Assembly: GCA_951217055.1 (NCBI GenBank)
Contig: OX578281.1
Coordinates: 16,593,344 to 16,657,343, forward strand
Length of the DNA stretch: 64,000 nt
Reading direction: 5' to 3'
From: Gerris lacustris
Taxonomy: Eukaryota; Arthropoda; Insecta; Hemiptera; Gerridae
The translations under genes and the position numbers were made by a program. Below, one piece after another: positions 1-10,338 of this stretch. Under the pieces are notes generated by a model, which was not told the origin of the DNA, did no database searches, and saw only the letters and a program-made list of their open reading frames with translations. Each line of letters opens with the position of its first letter. Position 1 is the first letter of the stretch.

Positions 1-1115
1 TCAACTAAACTAAACACAAATTTTATAAATACTCAAGACAAAGATTAAGATAAATTTCCTAACCGGTCTCTAAATAATTAAATTCAGACTTATTGGAAGC
101 ATTAATTTTATTTACGTGATCTGACTGAAATAAATCAATAAAATGAAAACAACTAACCGCTAATACTAAAAGCTGCTTGAGAGATTATCTGAGCATAAAT
201 TGATAATTTACACAAAAAGCTAATAAATAAATCTTGCCGATTTTACGACTAAAAAAATAAATATTATATGTGTATACATACACTCTTCCTAAACATTCAC
301 ATATATTATAAAAACAACTAACAGTATATAGGAAGAATATACATAAATAAATTATATGGACTTACAAGTATCTATACATATATATTTATATAAAACATTT
401 TAAAATACTTGCTTCGTAATTTGATCTTATTTTTTGATAAAGTTTAGTTTCTCTCACTCACTTTCTAAAATGTATAATATAATTAATGATATAATAAATA
501 ATATTATATATACGTAGGAAAAAATATTATTTACATTTTATATTTAATACACTGTACTTCATGTATTCGAAGAATATTATGCACGTATAGCCCTTATACA
601 TACTTAACTCTACATATAAACTCCTAGGGGGAATTTAAATGTCATAGTCGAGAGACAAGCTTTAGAGTCAGCTAACCTGATAATTATTATTAAAGTATAA
701 TTATTGTTTACTGAAGTACACATTATTATTATTATTATTATCAGACTTCCTGAGTAAAAGCTCTGATGTAATAAAAACTTAATCCTTGCAACTCATTTAA
801 CTTAGGGAACCTCTTTGAAACAAGTGGAAACTTTTTTAACATATTTTTAATCTTTTTTTTTCTTTTTATTTATTATCACAACTACATAAATTGTTAATGT
901 TATAAGTGATACTGATAACAATGTTTTTGGGATGGTGAATTTCATGATAAAGGTACTAATCCATTGATTAATCCTTCTGCAATGAATGATTCAGATATGA
1001 ACAAAGAAAACAATAAAAACAATTGATTGAGGAAAGAAACAGCTAATTAAAATATTTATAATAAGGAATGATAATTATGAGTTTATTGATAATTAATTAT
1101 TAACATGTAATCCCA
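1..1115. other. AT-rich non-coding sequence, nothing recognised
   Basis: Very AT-rich sequence with short TTA/TAT runs, for example an ATT-type run near 721-740. I see no ORF of interest, no splice-bounded exon and no repeat shared with the rest of the window. It is probably intronic if the exon at 5501 belongs to a gene entering from the left, but that is inference. Confidence 0.5.
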
Positions 1116-1119
1116 AATT

Positions 1120-2010
1120 TAATAGATTTCGGGGCCACTGTCTCCTCAGGCGGCGAGGTGGGTTATCAGGGATGGATTGGGAAGAAAGGTGTTCTACTAA
1201 AGGATTGGGGTGATTTAATAAAGACTCGTGGAATTTATGGTATCTGAATAATAGATATAGGTTGTGGACAAAAGGAAAATTGAGATCATTATGGAGGGTG
1301 AGGTTGGATACGTAAAAAGGAGCATCGGTGATTTTACGAAGGATCTTTGATTGAAGGGTTTGTAGACAACGGGAGTTGGAAGGCTTGATGCTACCCCAAA
1401 CTGTAGGTCAAAGCCGGTTTTAAAACTGTGTTGTAGATAAGAAGTTTATTACTCAGTGTAATCTTGGACCTATACGATCAACTTGTCAGCATCCTATCAG
1501 CAACTTGTAACGTCTTGAGATGTCAGTACGTTTAGTCTTAGTGTGATATTGCCAGGTGAGTGGTCGAACAAGGTGAAGGCCAAGGTAACGGATAGTGCTA
1601 GATTGAGGAATAAGGGCTTGGATAAGAATGGCTAGAGGACAGGTTCTTTGTCAAAGAGTCCAAGTGACATGTGCACTTTTCAGTTCGTTAATCCGGATTC
1701 TCCATTTTTTTAATTCGAGAAGAAGAAGGTGACTGGGTGTTATTGGATGGAATTTGAGGGGCTTGGTGGACTGATAATACCTTGTCGTCTACGAAGGTGG
1801 CAAGGACTGAGGAAGGGATATCATATGTGTTGAGGGATATCATATGTGTAGAAAGAATACAGGAGGAGTCCAAGAATACTACCCTGAGGCACTCCTGCTC
1901 TTTCAGGGCAGATGGGGGAGGAAAAGGTTCCTAAACTTGCACAGAATGATCTATCATTAAGAAAGGGCTTCAGGAAAAGGTAGTAAGTAAATGGAAGGAT
2001 GCCCTAAATA
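1120..2010 (-). pseudogene. Decayed Jockey-type LINE, reverse transcriptase C-terminal half
   Basis: Read on the minus strand, the interval carries the conserved order of a Jockey-clade reverse transcriptase. The segment RAGVPQGSILG lies near 1904-1872, followed by LLLYSFYTYDIP, then TFVDD (the usual FADD with A changed to V, both aspartates kept) near 1798. Downstream come a YLGLHL-like block near 1580, a VWGS block near 1395, an SKILRKITDAP-like block near 1340, an HPNPLVEHL block near 1200 and a terminal RRLRRQWPRNLLN near 1135. The family normally ends shortly after this last motif, so the 3' end is near 1120. The frame is broken by several stops and shifts, and a local duplication of about 19 bp (1817-1852) splits the PQG and FADD blocks. 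The endonuclease and ORF1 are absent. It is a dead, 5'-truncated copy. Confidence 0.8.
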
Positions 2011-2062
2011 GTTAGTGTTGTTAGTTAGTGTATTAGTTAGTGTATTAGTTAGTGTAGTGTAT
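2011..2062. repeat. Short tandem repeat of TTAGTTAGTGTA type
   Basis: Four to five imperfect copies of GTTAGTTAGTGTATTA lie directly beside the 5'-truncated edge of the antisense LINE fragment. It may be a pre-existing microsatellite at the integration site or a product of insertion; the sequence does not decide. Confidence 0.6.
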
Positions 2063-2748
2063 CAAAGTTGAAGTGAGAGCAAATGTGTAAAGCTTTGAAC
2101 TCTGGCATGCAATTCCATTTTTTTTTAATCTATAATCTAAAATATCATGTAGCTTGTTTATTTAAATACCCTCAAATTCGAGTAAGATATCGTTCAATTT
2201 TTTTTTAAATAAATAGTACGCTAACACATTTGAATGCAAAACAGAATTTGGGCCCTAACTTTGCACAAATCAAAATGCTTACTATTGAACAGAGCTATTA
2301 ATGATTAAGAATAAAGCGATGATTGATGATATAAAATATTTTACTTCTTAAAAAAATATATACATACTTATATTATATAAGATTTGCTTAAAAAAGAAAA
2401 ATATTTAACGATTTAAAAGCCCACATATATAATACAAATTTCCATTGATGGTGATGATTATTAAGTCTTTTCAAGTGTGCGGTGGAACCCCTTAATCGTC
2501 ATTATATTGCAACAGATGAAGTGTAAATTTGGGGAAATAATAATAGCCGCCTTATAAATTATTCAAACGATTATTAATTAAATTTCTAGTTAATTAATAT
2601 GTTTATATGTCAAAGTCGGCGTTCGTAACACGATGAAAACGGGTTTGGGGCGTCGGCTATTCCTAGAATTTCATTTCTCCCCTTGTTAGAAGGAGGCATT
2701 TTTTTGAATAATTTATTTTCGCGCGTAGAATATGTAAATTTTTTCTCT
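2063..2748. other. AT-rich non-coding sequence, nothing recognised
   Basis: No coding signal and no repeat copy shared with the rest of the window was seen. Poly-T and poly-A runs and TATA-like stretches are frequent. Confidence 0.4.
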
Positions 2749-3150
2749 TCAAGCCAAGGAAGGTGGGAGAATTAAAGAAAAAAAATTGTGAAGTGTTATG
2801 GATCGATAATTTATTTGCTCAAGAGTTCGCGTGTTATGTGTCAAACTGACCTGTATAAACGGAGGAAAGGAAAAGCAATTAGAAGAAGTAGGTGTGAGGC
2901 GATGATGGCGCCGGATCCAGTGCGCGCCGTATAGCGCCACGGCGCGTATCAGACAGTGTACAGGCTGAAGTTGCCCTGTTTCGTTCTTGCCTCCTTTGTA
3001 ATTATGCCGGAGTTGTTCCGAACCGGTTTTTGCGCTTTTCCTTCGTTTCGAGAATCCCAATCGGATTTCAATGGAATTGTCGCTAAGGAATCCCTTTAAA
3101 GATCCACTGATCATAACAAACGTTAATTTAGAAATATAAATAAATATCAT
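2749..3150. other. GC-elevated unique stretch with a 133-codon minus-strand ORF of unknown status
   Basis: From about 2860 to 3080 the base composition rises well above the surroundings, with GGCGCCGG, GCGCGCCG and GCCACGGCGCG clusters. A minus-strand ORF of 133 codons spans it, but its product (start MIFIYISK, middle GGKNETGQLQ) matches no family I know, and its ends run into AT-rich sequence without domain structure. The stretch does not recur elsewhere in the window, so it is not one of the local transposon families. It could be a conserved intronic regulatory region, a promoter or 5' exon of an antisense transcript, or a fragment of an unknown gene. Evidence for coding is weak. Confidence 0.3.
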
Positions 3151-3887
3151 GGAGTCATTATTAGAAATCCTACATTATACTATAGCTTTGACAGTAATAG
3201 TGTTTATTAGCTCCTAATCACCGATAATTTTAAATAACTATTATCATAACAATAGCAACATAATTTCAAATATTTTTCATTCCTCTGTTCAAATGGACAT
3301 TTTTATAACTATATTAGAAGGCCTTTTTTATAACTACATGAATATATATATGTATATGCTGGTAAATAAAAATTTAAATATTGAGATTTCCACCTATAAA
3401 GCTAGCATTTATATTTTTTTCTCTTTTCTTCGTTCTTCATTGTATCAATGATTTATTTTATTACTTGGCAAAGAACCGTGTCGAGTTATTTAGAGAGAAC
3501 AAATACCGAGAAACAGTGTAAGTTATGATATCTTCATTAAACGTGTCTAAATTTTATTATTACCTTGCAAATTATTCATAAGTCAAACATTGCAAACGAG
3601 CCAAAAAATAAGTTGCACCAGCCGCCTAGTTTCTCTTTTCTTAACAAACGAATTTTCAAATTCAACATTCTAATTAAACGGCCCAGATTTAAATTAAACT
3701 TATACAATTTATAACTTAACATTTATTAAGTTCCGTAAAGAAAACCCCTAATCACTAAAGTAAATGCTAAAATAGATTATGTTTTTAAGACCTGTTTAGG
3801 AATCACAGCGAAAGTATTAGATTATATATATATTAGAACAATCCACTGTCATGCGTTTATTAAATAACTTTATTCTTAAATAATTTC
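3151..3887. other. AT-rich non-coding sequence, nothing recognised
   Basis: No exon, RNA gene or repeat copy shared with the rest of the window could be supported here. Confidence 0.4.
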
Positions 3888-4218
3888 AAGATAAAAAGAA
3901 CTTTTTATATACTACGTTTTTAAATTTTCTGTTTACAAAATAAAAAATTATAAATTTGAAACCCGTCAAAATGATAATCGTAAATATGGGTCATGTCAAA
4001 ACAAATAAAAAAACCTATGATTTTTCCCATACAGCAAAATTGGCTGAAAACGAATTAAATTCTGCTGAATGATGGCTGAAAGTATTAAAATAATGCATTG
4101 TCATCGTATTCTGAGCTATTCAAATGTCTAGCTACTCGGGATGTTAGTTAAAACTCGATTGCAAGATTTGTACTGGACAAACAAACAAACAAGAAAGCAA
4201 GCTAATAAAAAAGTAGTA
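3888..4218 (+). mobile_element. Family A repeat, copy 1 (short form)
   Basis: Family A copies begin with AAGATAAAAAGAACTTTTTA, continue with ACTACGTTTTTA and end with a (CAAA)n stretch, GAAAGCAAGCTAATAAAAA and GTAGTA. The left ACTACGTTTTTA and right TAAAAACGTAGT are inverted repeats; in this copy the right one is slightly changed (AAAAAAGTAGT). The short form lacks a ~240-bp internal block found in other copies. No ORF is present, so it is non-autonomous. Subterminal inverted repeats, a microsatellite-like 3' part and head-to-tail tandem copies resemble Helentron-associated elements, but that class is only a suggestion. Confidence 0.75.
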
Positions 4219-4225
4219 ATCATTT

Positions 4226-4868
4226 CAAGATAAAAAGAACTTTTTATATACTACGTTTTTAAATTTTCTGTTGAATCGTATGTAATGTTGATAATATAAT
4301 TGTTATTGTTATATAATATATAATGTTAGTGAAAAAAAAAAATAGTTCCGAATTTATTTACTTCACATGAAATGACAACCATCTAGAGAGCTGATCTTAA
4401 ACCTATAAAAGGACAAATCTTTGTACAACGGATCTCCCCAACACCAAATCTAAACCGTGCCATCGATATATTTGAAATAATATAAACAATATAATCGATA
4501 AATAATATAATCAATATATTTCCTGTTTTGCTGCCATTCAATGTTTACCTCTTATTTATAAAAAATCACAAATTTGAAACCCGTCAAAATGAAGATTGCT
4601 TAAATATGGGACATGGCAAAACAAATAAAATAACTTTTTTTCCGATTTTTTCCGAACTAACTTTCCATACAGCAAAATTTGCTGAAAACCAATTAAATTC
4701 TGCTGAAAGATGGCTAAAAGTATTAAAAATAATGCATTGTCATTGCGTTCTGAGCTATGCTAAAAGTTTCAAATGTCTAGCTACTCGGGATGTTAGTTAA
4801 AAATCGATTGCAATATTTGTACTGGACAAACAAACAAACAAGAAAGCAAGCTAATAAAAAAGTAGTAA
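4226..4868 (+). mobile_element. Family A repeat, copy 2 (long form)
   Basis: Starts a few bases after copy 1 in the same orientation, so the two are in tandem. It holds the extra internal block of about 240 bp (from GTATGTAATGTTGATAATAT through CTGCCATTCAATGTTTACC) missing from copies 1, 4 and 7. The right part matches the other copies (GAAACCCGTCAAAATGAAG, GCTGAAAACCAATTAAATTC). The 90-codon ORF inside it lies wholly in repeat sequence, so I do not call it a gene. Confidence 0.8.
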
Positions 4869-5135
4869 AACATGAATAAATTTTTAAAATTTAACCGAGG
4901 TACTTTCTAAGTAAAAATAATTCAGTTATTGAAAATAGACAATATATTAGGTTTTAAAGAATATTAGGTATTATTAGTTTTATTACCTTATCAGATAAAT
5001 TTTGATAATGATTCAAGTCTTCTTACCTGAAAAAATTAAACAATGAATAAAAATTTATATATAATTAAATACTTTTGTACTGATATGTACTGGACAAACA
5101 AACAAACAAGAAAGCAAGTTAATAAAAACAGTAAA
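4869..5135 (+). repeat. Family A downstream segment plus partial copy 3
   Basis: The ~125 bp after copy 2 (CATGAATAAATTTTTAAAAT through TTAGGTATTATTAG) recurs after copy 4 at 10693-10806. It is followed by a partial family A 3' end (TACTGGACAAACAAACAAAC, GAAAGCAAG, AATAAAAAC). The 4.5-5.1 kb and 10.4-10.9 kb blocks are therefore duplicates larger than one element. This copy carries an extra ~100 bp near 4987-5085. Confidence 0.7.
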
Positions 5136-5159
5136 ATGTTTACAGTTTCATTATAATAT

Positions 5160-5372
5160 AAAGTAGATCTTCCAGGAGAAACCGTGTCAAATTGTGCATA
5201 TGATTTTTCGAATCCATCGCAGGGATCATTCCGATAATCCCTACGATGAAATGAGGAAATGAGTTGCCTTTGACTGATGAGTGACTTCCCTTGAGAATGA
5301 TCCCTGGAATGAGTTCGAAACGTCGGGAGTCAGAAATAATATCATACTGTATTCTTCAGAAGATCTAAACTT
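5160..5372. repeat. Imperfect inverted repeat upstream of the first exon
   Basis: AGTAGATCTTC at 5162 is matched by GAAGATCTAA near 5359, and the inner segment with CAGGGATCATTCCG near 5220 is matched by GAATGATCCCTGG near 5297. A GAGTTCGAAACGTCGGGAG stretch lies on the right arm. This suggests a small foldback element ending about 130 bp before the splice acceptor at 5500. I see no clear target duplication and no second copy in the window. Confidence 0.5.
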
Positions 5373-5500
5373 ATTACTTTGGCCGTGAAAACCTACGCTA
5401 TAGAATATAATTAATATATTTAAAATTGTAAATTTAATTATTTGTCTATTACTTTTTTTTATCCAAATTGATTAATTAATACATTTTGTTTTTGTTACAG

Positions 5501-5554
5501 ATCAAGTTGAAGGCAAAGTGGAGGCCTTATGAAAAGACACCTCCACGTCTCAGG
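5501..5554 (+). CDS. Candidate internal coding exon, 18 codons, gene not identified
   Basis: A pyrimidine-rich tract (TTTTGTTTTTGTTACAG) ends at 5500 and gives a good 3' splice site. The donor CAGG|GTAACT begins at 5555. Of the three frames only frame 0 is open, encoding IKLKAKWRPYEKTPPRLR, a basic, proline-containing peptide; the other two hit TGA. Base composition is clearly richer in GC than the flanks. Its phase (starts 0, ends 0) fits the exon-like segment at 30931, whose only open frame also starts at phase 0. I do not recognise the protein, and no domain is visible in so few residues. A Helitron begins 12 bp inside the following intron. A chance splice-bounded segment cannot be excluded without transcript data. 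Confidence 0.6.
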
Positions 5555-5566
5555 GTAACTTATTTA

Positions 5567-7811
5567 TCTATATATATATAAAAGTCAACGTATGTGTGTG
5601 TGTGTGTGTGTGTGTGTGTTTGTTCTTTATACAAATCTACAGTTTTAGTCCGATCTCGATGAAAATTCGCACACTTGACCTTCAAAGCAAGGAAACAATC
5701 AAGGTCTACATGAATTTTCGAAATTTCAGTTTTGGTACACAGGGGTACGGGGTACAAGTAATAAATACGGGGTCAAAGTAATGAATACCCTTCATGATGC
5801 ATATCGTTGAAAAGCTCTTTAAGGGTACAGTAATTGTTGATATGTACACTTTTGTCATATTTTCATTTAGGAGGGGGGTAAAATAGAAAAATATAGCTAT
5901 ATCTTATTTGTTCTTCATACAAATCTACAGTTTTAGTCCGATCTCTATGAAAATTTGCACACTTGACCTTCAAAGCAAGGGGAAAATCAAGGTCTACATG
6001 AATTTTCGAAATTTCAATTTTGGTACACAGGGGTACAAGTAATGAATACGGGATCAAAATAATGAATACCCTTCGTGATGCATATCGTTGAAAAGCTCTT
6101 TAAGGGTACAGTAATTGTTGTTATGTATAGTTTTGTCATATTTTCATTTAGGAGGGGGGTAAAATGGAAAATATAACTATATCTATATATAGAAAGAAGA
6201 GTATCTATATAAGAGAATGTCTTTTATACAAATCTACAGTTTTATCCCAATTTGATGAATATTTACACTCTTTTTCTTCCAAACAAGGTGAAGGTCACTG
6301 CCTACATCATTTTCCGAAATTAAAATTTTGGTAAACACAGGTACGGGGTACAAATGTCAAAGTAATGGATACCCTTTATGATGCATATCGTTGAAAAGCT
6401 TTTTAAGAGTACAGTAATTGTTGTTAAGTACGTTTTTGTCATATTTTTATTTAGGAGGGGGGTAAAATGGAAATGTATATCTATATCTATAAAAGTCAAC
6501 GTATGTGTGAGTGTGTTTATGTTCTTTATACAAATCAACAGTTTTAATTCGATCTCGATGAAAATTTGCACACTTGACCTTCAAACCAAGGGGAAGATCT
6601 CTGTCTACATAAATGTTCGAAATTTAAGTTTTGGTAGACAGGGGTACGGGGTACAAATGTCAAAGTTGAAATCCCTTCATGATGCATAGTGTTGAAAAGC
6701 TCTTTAAGAGTACAATAATTGTTTTTACGTGCATTTAGGGGGTAAATGGAAAAATATATCTAAAAGTCAACGTATGTGTGTATGTTCTTTATACAAATCC
6801 ATAGTTTTAGTCCGATCTCGATCAAAAAATGCACACTTGACCTTCAAAGGAAGAAAAAATCAGTGTCTACATGAATTTTCGAAATTAAAATTTTGGTACA
6901 CAGGAAACAGGGTACAATAATGAATACGGGGTCAAAGGACTGAATACCCTTTATGATGGATATCGTTGAAAAGCTCTTTAAGATTACATTAATTGTTGTT
7001 AACAGTTTTGTCATATGTGTTTTTATTTAGGAGGGGGTAAAATGGAAAAATATAGCTATATCTTATATAAAAAGAAGAGTGTCTGTATGAGGGTATGTCT
7101 TTTATACAAATCTACAGTTTTATCCCAATTTGATGAATATTTACTCACTTTCCCTTCAAAGCAAGGGGGAGGTCACTGTCTACATGAATTTTCGTAATTT
7201 AAATTTTGGTACAAAGGGGTACGGTGTAAAAGTGTCAAAGTAATGGATTCCCTTCATATGATGCATATAGTTGAAAAGCACTTTAAGAGAAAAGTAATTG
7301 TTGTTATGTACAATTTTATTTAGGAGGGGTAAAATGGAAATTAATAGCTAATATATACATAAAAATCAACGTATGTGTGAGAATGTTCTTTATACAAATC
7401 TACAGTTTTAGTTCGATGTCAATAAAAATTTGCCCACTTGTCCTTCAAAGCAAGGGGAAAATTACAGCCTACATCAATTTTCGAAATTTAAGTTTGGTAC
7501 ACAGAGGTATGGTACAAGTAATGAATACGGGGTCAATGTAATGAATACCCTTCATGATGCAAAAGCTCTTTAAGAGTACAGTAATAGTTTTTATGTACAG
7601 TTTAGTCATATTTTAATTTAGGGGGGGGGGCGAATTTAGGATATTTGTAATTAGCTTATCAAAGAGGAGAGGAGGGGGTATAGAAATAGGTGGGAGAGAT
7701 AGAATCTAGATATTCTTGCATAGTAAAATAATTTATATGTTTCATTATGGTTGTTTATAAACTTATCTAATTATAATAACACTCCGTAGCGAAGCACGGG
7801 TACCCAGCTAG
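5567..7811 (+). mobile_element. Helitron, non-autonomous, with seven ~300-bp internal units
   Basis: The left end starts with TC (TCTATATATATATAAAAGTC) after an A at 5566. The right end is CTAG at 7808-7811 followed by T at 7812, so the insertion is between A and T as expected for Helitrons. About 10 bp before the right end lies the hairpin CCGTAGCGAAGCACGG (7785-7800), a typical Helitron 3' signal. No Rep or helicase ORF is present. The interior is an array of units each containing TTATACAAATCTACAG, at about 5629, 5911, 6222, 6531, 6786, 7098 and 7388. Five are type A (CCGATCTCGATGAAAATTTG-like) and two, the third and sixth, are type B (ATCCCAATTTGATGAATATT). A (TG)n run is at 5592-5619. The short ORFs inside are repeat sequence. 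Confidence 0.85.
5592..5619. repeat. (TG)n microsatellite in the Helitron 5' end
   Basis: About 13-14 uninterrupted TG units follow CAACGTA at the Helitron left end. The other Helitron copy at 44228 has a shorter TG run at the same position, so the run is part of the element and length-variable. Confidence 0.9.
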
Positions 7812-7974
7812 TTTTAATAATAATAATACATTAATTAAAGTTAAAAAGTGAAATCGCAGATTGGAGCGTGAAGGTTTGATCTAACCAAAGTCCCCTCCTT
7901 ACCACTTTCTACGCGTTCCTTAAGATAACTGGTTACGAATCTGTTCTAAAAAATGCGGAAAAATGTAACTGCCC
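7812..7974. other. Short spacer between Helitron and next element
   Basis: Begins with an AAT/AATA run after the Helitron end. No feature was recognised. Confidence 0.4.
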
Positions 7975-8285
7975 CTTTTTAGGGTTTTGAAGATTCTTCT
8001 CAAAACCCTTATGCCGAGGGTGATGTGTCCGTCTGTCCGTCGCTCTTTGGTTCAAAGGGCCCGAACCGTTTAAGCTATAGAGCTGAAATTTGAAATACTG
8101 GTGTAACTTTTTGACCCAACCACAGGAAAAATATACAGAAGTTCAAAATTAAATATGCGCATGCGCAATTCGCAAAAATGTTGTAAACTCAAAAATTTAT
8201 ATTTTTTTTAATTTTTGAGTGGGGTATCAAATGAAAGCTGCTGAAGAGTAGGACGCAAATATATATATATGCTTTTGTAAATTTT

Positions 8286-8600
8286 GCATTCCTTATTGGG
8301 TAAAAAAATCAAAATATACCCAAAAAAAATTCCCCCCCCCCCAACCACTATATTTCGGCTGGTCCTAAAATTTCGAAATAATTCATGCTTATGCCTTATT
8401 GTGGGGCGATGAAAATTCCGGGGGTTCATCCCAAATTTTAAAAAATTGCCAATTTTTCATTCTTTATTAATTTTATAAGTCAAAATATACCCCAAAAATT
8501 TCCCCCCTCCCCAACCACTATATAACGGGTGGTCCTAAAATTTCGAAATAATTCATGGTTATACCTTATGGTGAAGCGATGGAAATGGTCTGAAAAAATG
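8286..8600. repeat. Tandem duplication, ~170-bp unit, with C-runs
   Basis: The segment around TCAAAATATACCC, a C-run, CCAACCACTATAT, GGTCCTAAAATTTCGAAATA and ATTCATG occurs twice. CCAACCACTA starts at 8341 and again at 8511. The copies have diverged by several substitutions and by C-run length. Confidence 0.8.
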
Positions 8601-8638
8601 AATTTTTCTAGTCGTTATTACCGATGAAAAACATTGTG

Positions 8639-8716
8639 ACCCCCCGGGGGATCGAACCCGGACCCTTGAGATCGAAGAATAAAATCATAATTACATAACG
8701 GGCATGCTTAATCTTC
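8639..8716 (-). repeat. tRNA-like segment, SINE head or tRNA pseudogene
   Basis: On the minus strand GATTAAGCATGCCCG (about 8711-8697) resembles a pol III box A / D arm, and CCGGGTTCGATCCCCCGG (about 8662-8645) is a strong box B / T arm. The acceptor 5' strand that would pair with GGGGGGTC is not found, and the anticodon region is AT-rich and will not fold properly. I therefore call a tRNA-derived repeat, not a functional tRNA gene. Confidence 0.55.
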
Positions 8717-8960
8717 TACAAAACCCTAAAAAGTACTTGGACGCAAGTACTTCCCTGTGATTTTTTCTTTTCTTAACCCTAATAGAGGATAATCCCGAAT
8801 AGAGTCCGAAGACAGAAAATACAGACAACCTAATCCATTGAGCAAATCCGGTATACGTCCTGCTGGACGGAAGGCAATAAGCCACTTTATACATTCAATT
8901 AATAAAATCTTCAGTTTAAACTACATCTTACCTCCCTGGAAACTATTAAATTGCCAGGTA

Positions 8961-9624
8961 ATTAATTTAATTACTATTTATTTTCGATTTTCAATAAAAT
9001 CAGATTTATTTTCATCAATATCTCAGGAACTAAATTTTTCCCGGGAAAACGACTTATATGGTTGGATTCGTATTTTAATGGACTACATTTTAAGATTGTT
9101 TAATCAAAATCATCTTAACAGTTCTCGAGAAATAATTCTTTCTCGTTATTGAGGGTTAGTTTTTGGGGGTAGCACCCACATTTGGATCAAAAATTCATCT
9201 CTCGAGTTCACCTCTGAATGAGATTTTTTATTGAAATACCCAGTAGCTTATAGGCTCAACGCACCTCCACAAACTACAGACGACGGATGACAGACCGAAA
9301 TTTTTAAAAACCACTTTTTTGGACTCAGGGTACCTCAAAACGTGTAAGTCTTCTTTCTTTTTATATATACTAATATATGAGAAAGAAAAAGGATAATTAA
9401 ATTCCAAAAATGATTTCCACGCTCCTTCATTCTTGAATGATTGCCTGGCATAGATGAAAAGATGTCCTGCCAGGTACTTTGGGAGGTCCCCTTCCTTCGC
9501 ACCTTCCTTGATCGAATGTTTTAGGCAGTCATTCATAAACGATCCTAACACCTTAAATTTGGGCTTTCTCCATTAAGCGTAATTTGGACCGAACCTTAAA
9601 GTATAGAGTAAGTGAATATTACTC
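8961..9624. mobile_element. Family D retroposon-like insertion, copy 1, with 22-bp target duplication
   Basis: The 22 bp GAAACTATTAAATTGCC + AGGTA occur at 8939-8960 and again at 9625-9646, directly flanking this segment. The second family D copy (17680-18395) matches the interior and loses similarity exactly at the inner edge of the right direct repeat, so the boundary is supported from both sides. Long target duplications are typical of target-primed LINE/SINE insertion. The interior includes CTCAGGAACTA, CGGGAAAACGACTTATATGG and a GGAGGTCCCCTTCCTTC block. ORFs on both strands are short and not family-like. The left margin is AT-rich (ATTAATTTAATTACTATTTA), which could be the 3' tail if the element is inserted in reverse. 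Confidence 0.75.
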
Positions 9625-9649
9625 GAAACTATTAAATTGCCAGGTATAT

Positions 9650-10335
9650 CGATAATATCGACAATGGACTTATATGAATTAAAGTATCAATTTAGCAAAA
9701 TTTTAAGGGCACAGAAGATTGAAAATGAATCTGGGGCTATCTGCATGCTGCTGACGACAACTCTTAGTACAGTACTCTGACAGTACACTACTCTGATCAA
9801 ATGTAAATCATCCTTACACTTAGAGAGAGAGTTTATATGGATGAAATTCTGGAGTTTATTTTCATCAAAACCCTAAAAAGGCCAAATTGTACTAAAGAAG
9901 AAAATGAAGCAAAATATTTTGATTGTATAAATAAATTTGAGTTTACAATTATACTAATAATTTACAGGATTTAATAACTATTAATTTATTAATATACATA
10001 AAAATTCGTAAGTATGAAATTACCTAAATTACTTATATTTTAATTACCAAACCGTAAAAATTTTTTAATAATTTTTCTAAAAAATAAGACTGAAGAAGAA
10101 TTCCAAACTAATCTATAATCATTTTTAATGTATCAGCATAAACAATTAAATTAGGGAATATAATAAGCTTTAAAAAAATAATAATTTGATAAGATCTTAG
10201 CATCCACCAATATATTGCTCACGATTTAAATCAAACATCAAATCTAGTACTAATTCTTTAAAAAATAAATATTTATCAATAAATAATAATATAAAACTCT
10301 AAAAAATCAATTTAACGTGTTAAAGTGACAGTGTA
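9650..10335. other. AT-rich non-coding sequence, nothing recognised
   Basis: Contains AAAACCCTAAAAAG near 9868-9885, the same end motif as at 7975 and 8733. Otherwise no coding or repeat signal was supported. Confidence 0.4.
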
Positions 10336-10338
10336 ATA

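Larger units (their letters stand above)
7975..8733. mobile_element. Probable DNA element with CTTTTTAGGGTTTTG inverted ends
   Basis: The left end CTTTTTAGGGTTTTGAAGAT at 7975 is matched in inverse orientation by ATCTTCTACAAAACCCTAAA near 8710-8733, giving inverted ends of about 15-20 bp. A third AAAACCCTAAAAAG end lies at about 9868-9885, so the true right boundary could be there. The interior holds the generic GTCCGTCTGTCCGTC block seen in many arthropod repeats, a GCGCATGCGC motif, a ~170-bp tandem duplication (8286-8600) and a tRNA-like segment (8639-8716). No protein is encoded. No clean target duplication was seen. Confidence 0.5.

Noticed and set aside
4528..4800. 90-codon + ORF as a possible gene
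   Set aside because: It lies entirely inside family A, and equivalent positions in other copies are closed by stops.
8639..8716. Functional tRNA gene
   Set aside because: Box A and box B are present, but no acceptor stem 5' strand or anticodon arm can be formed.
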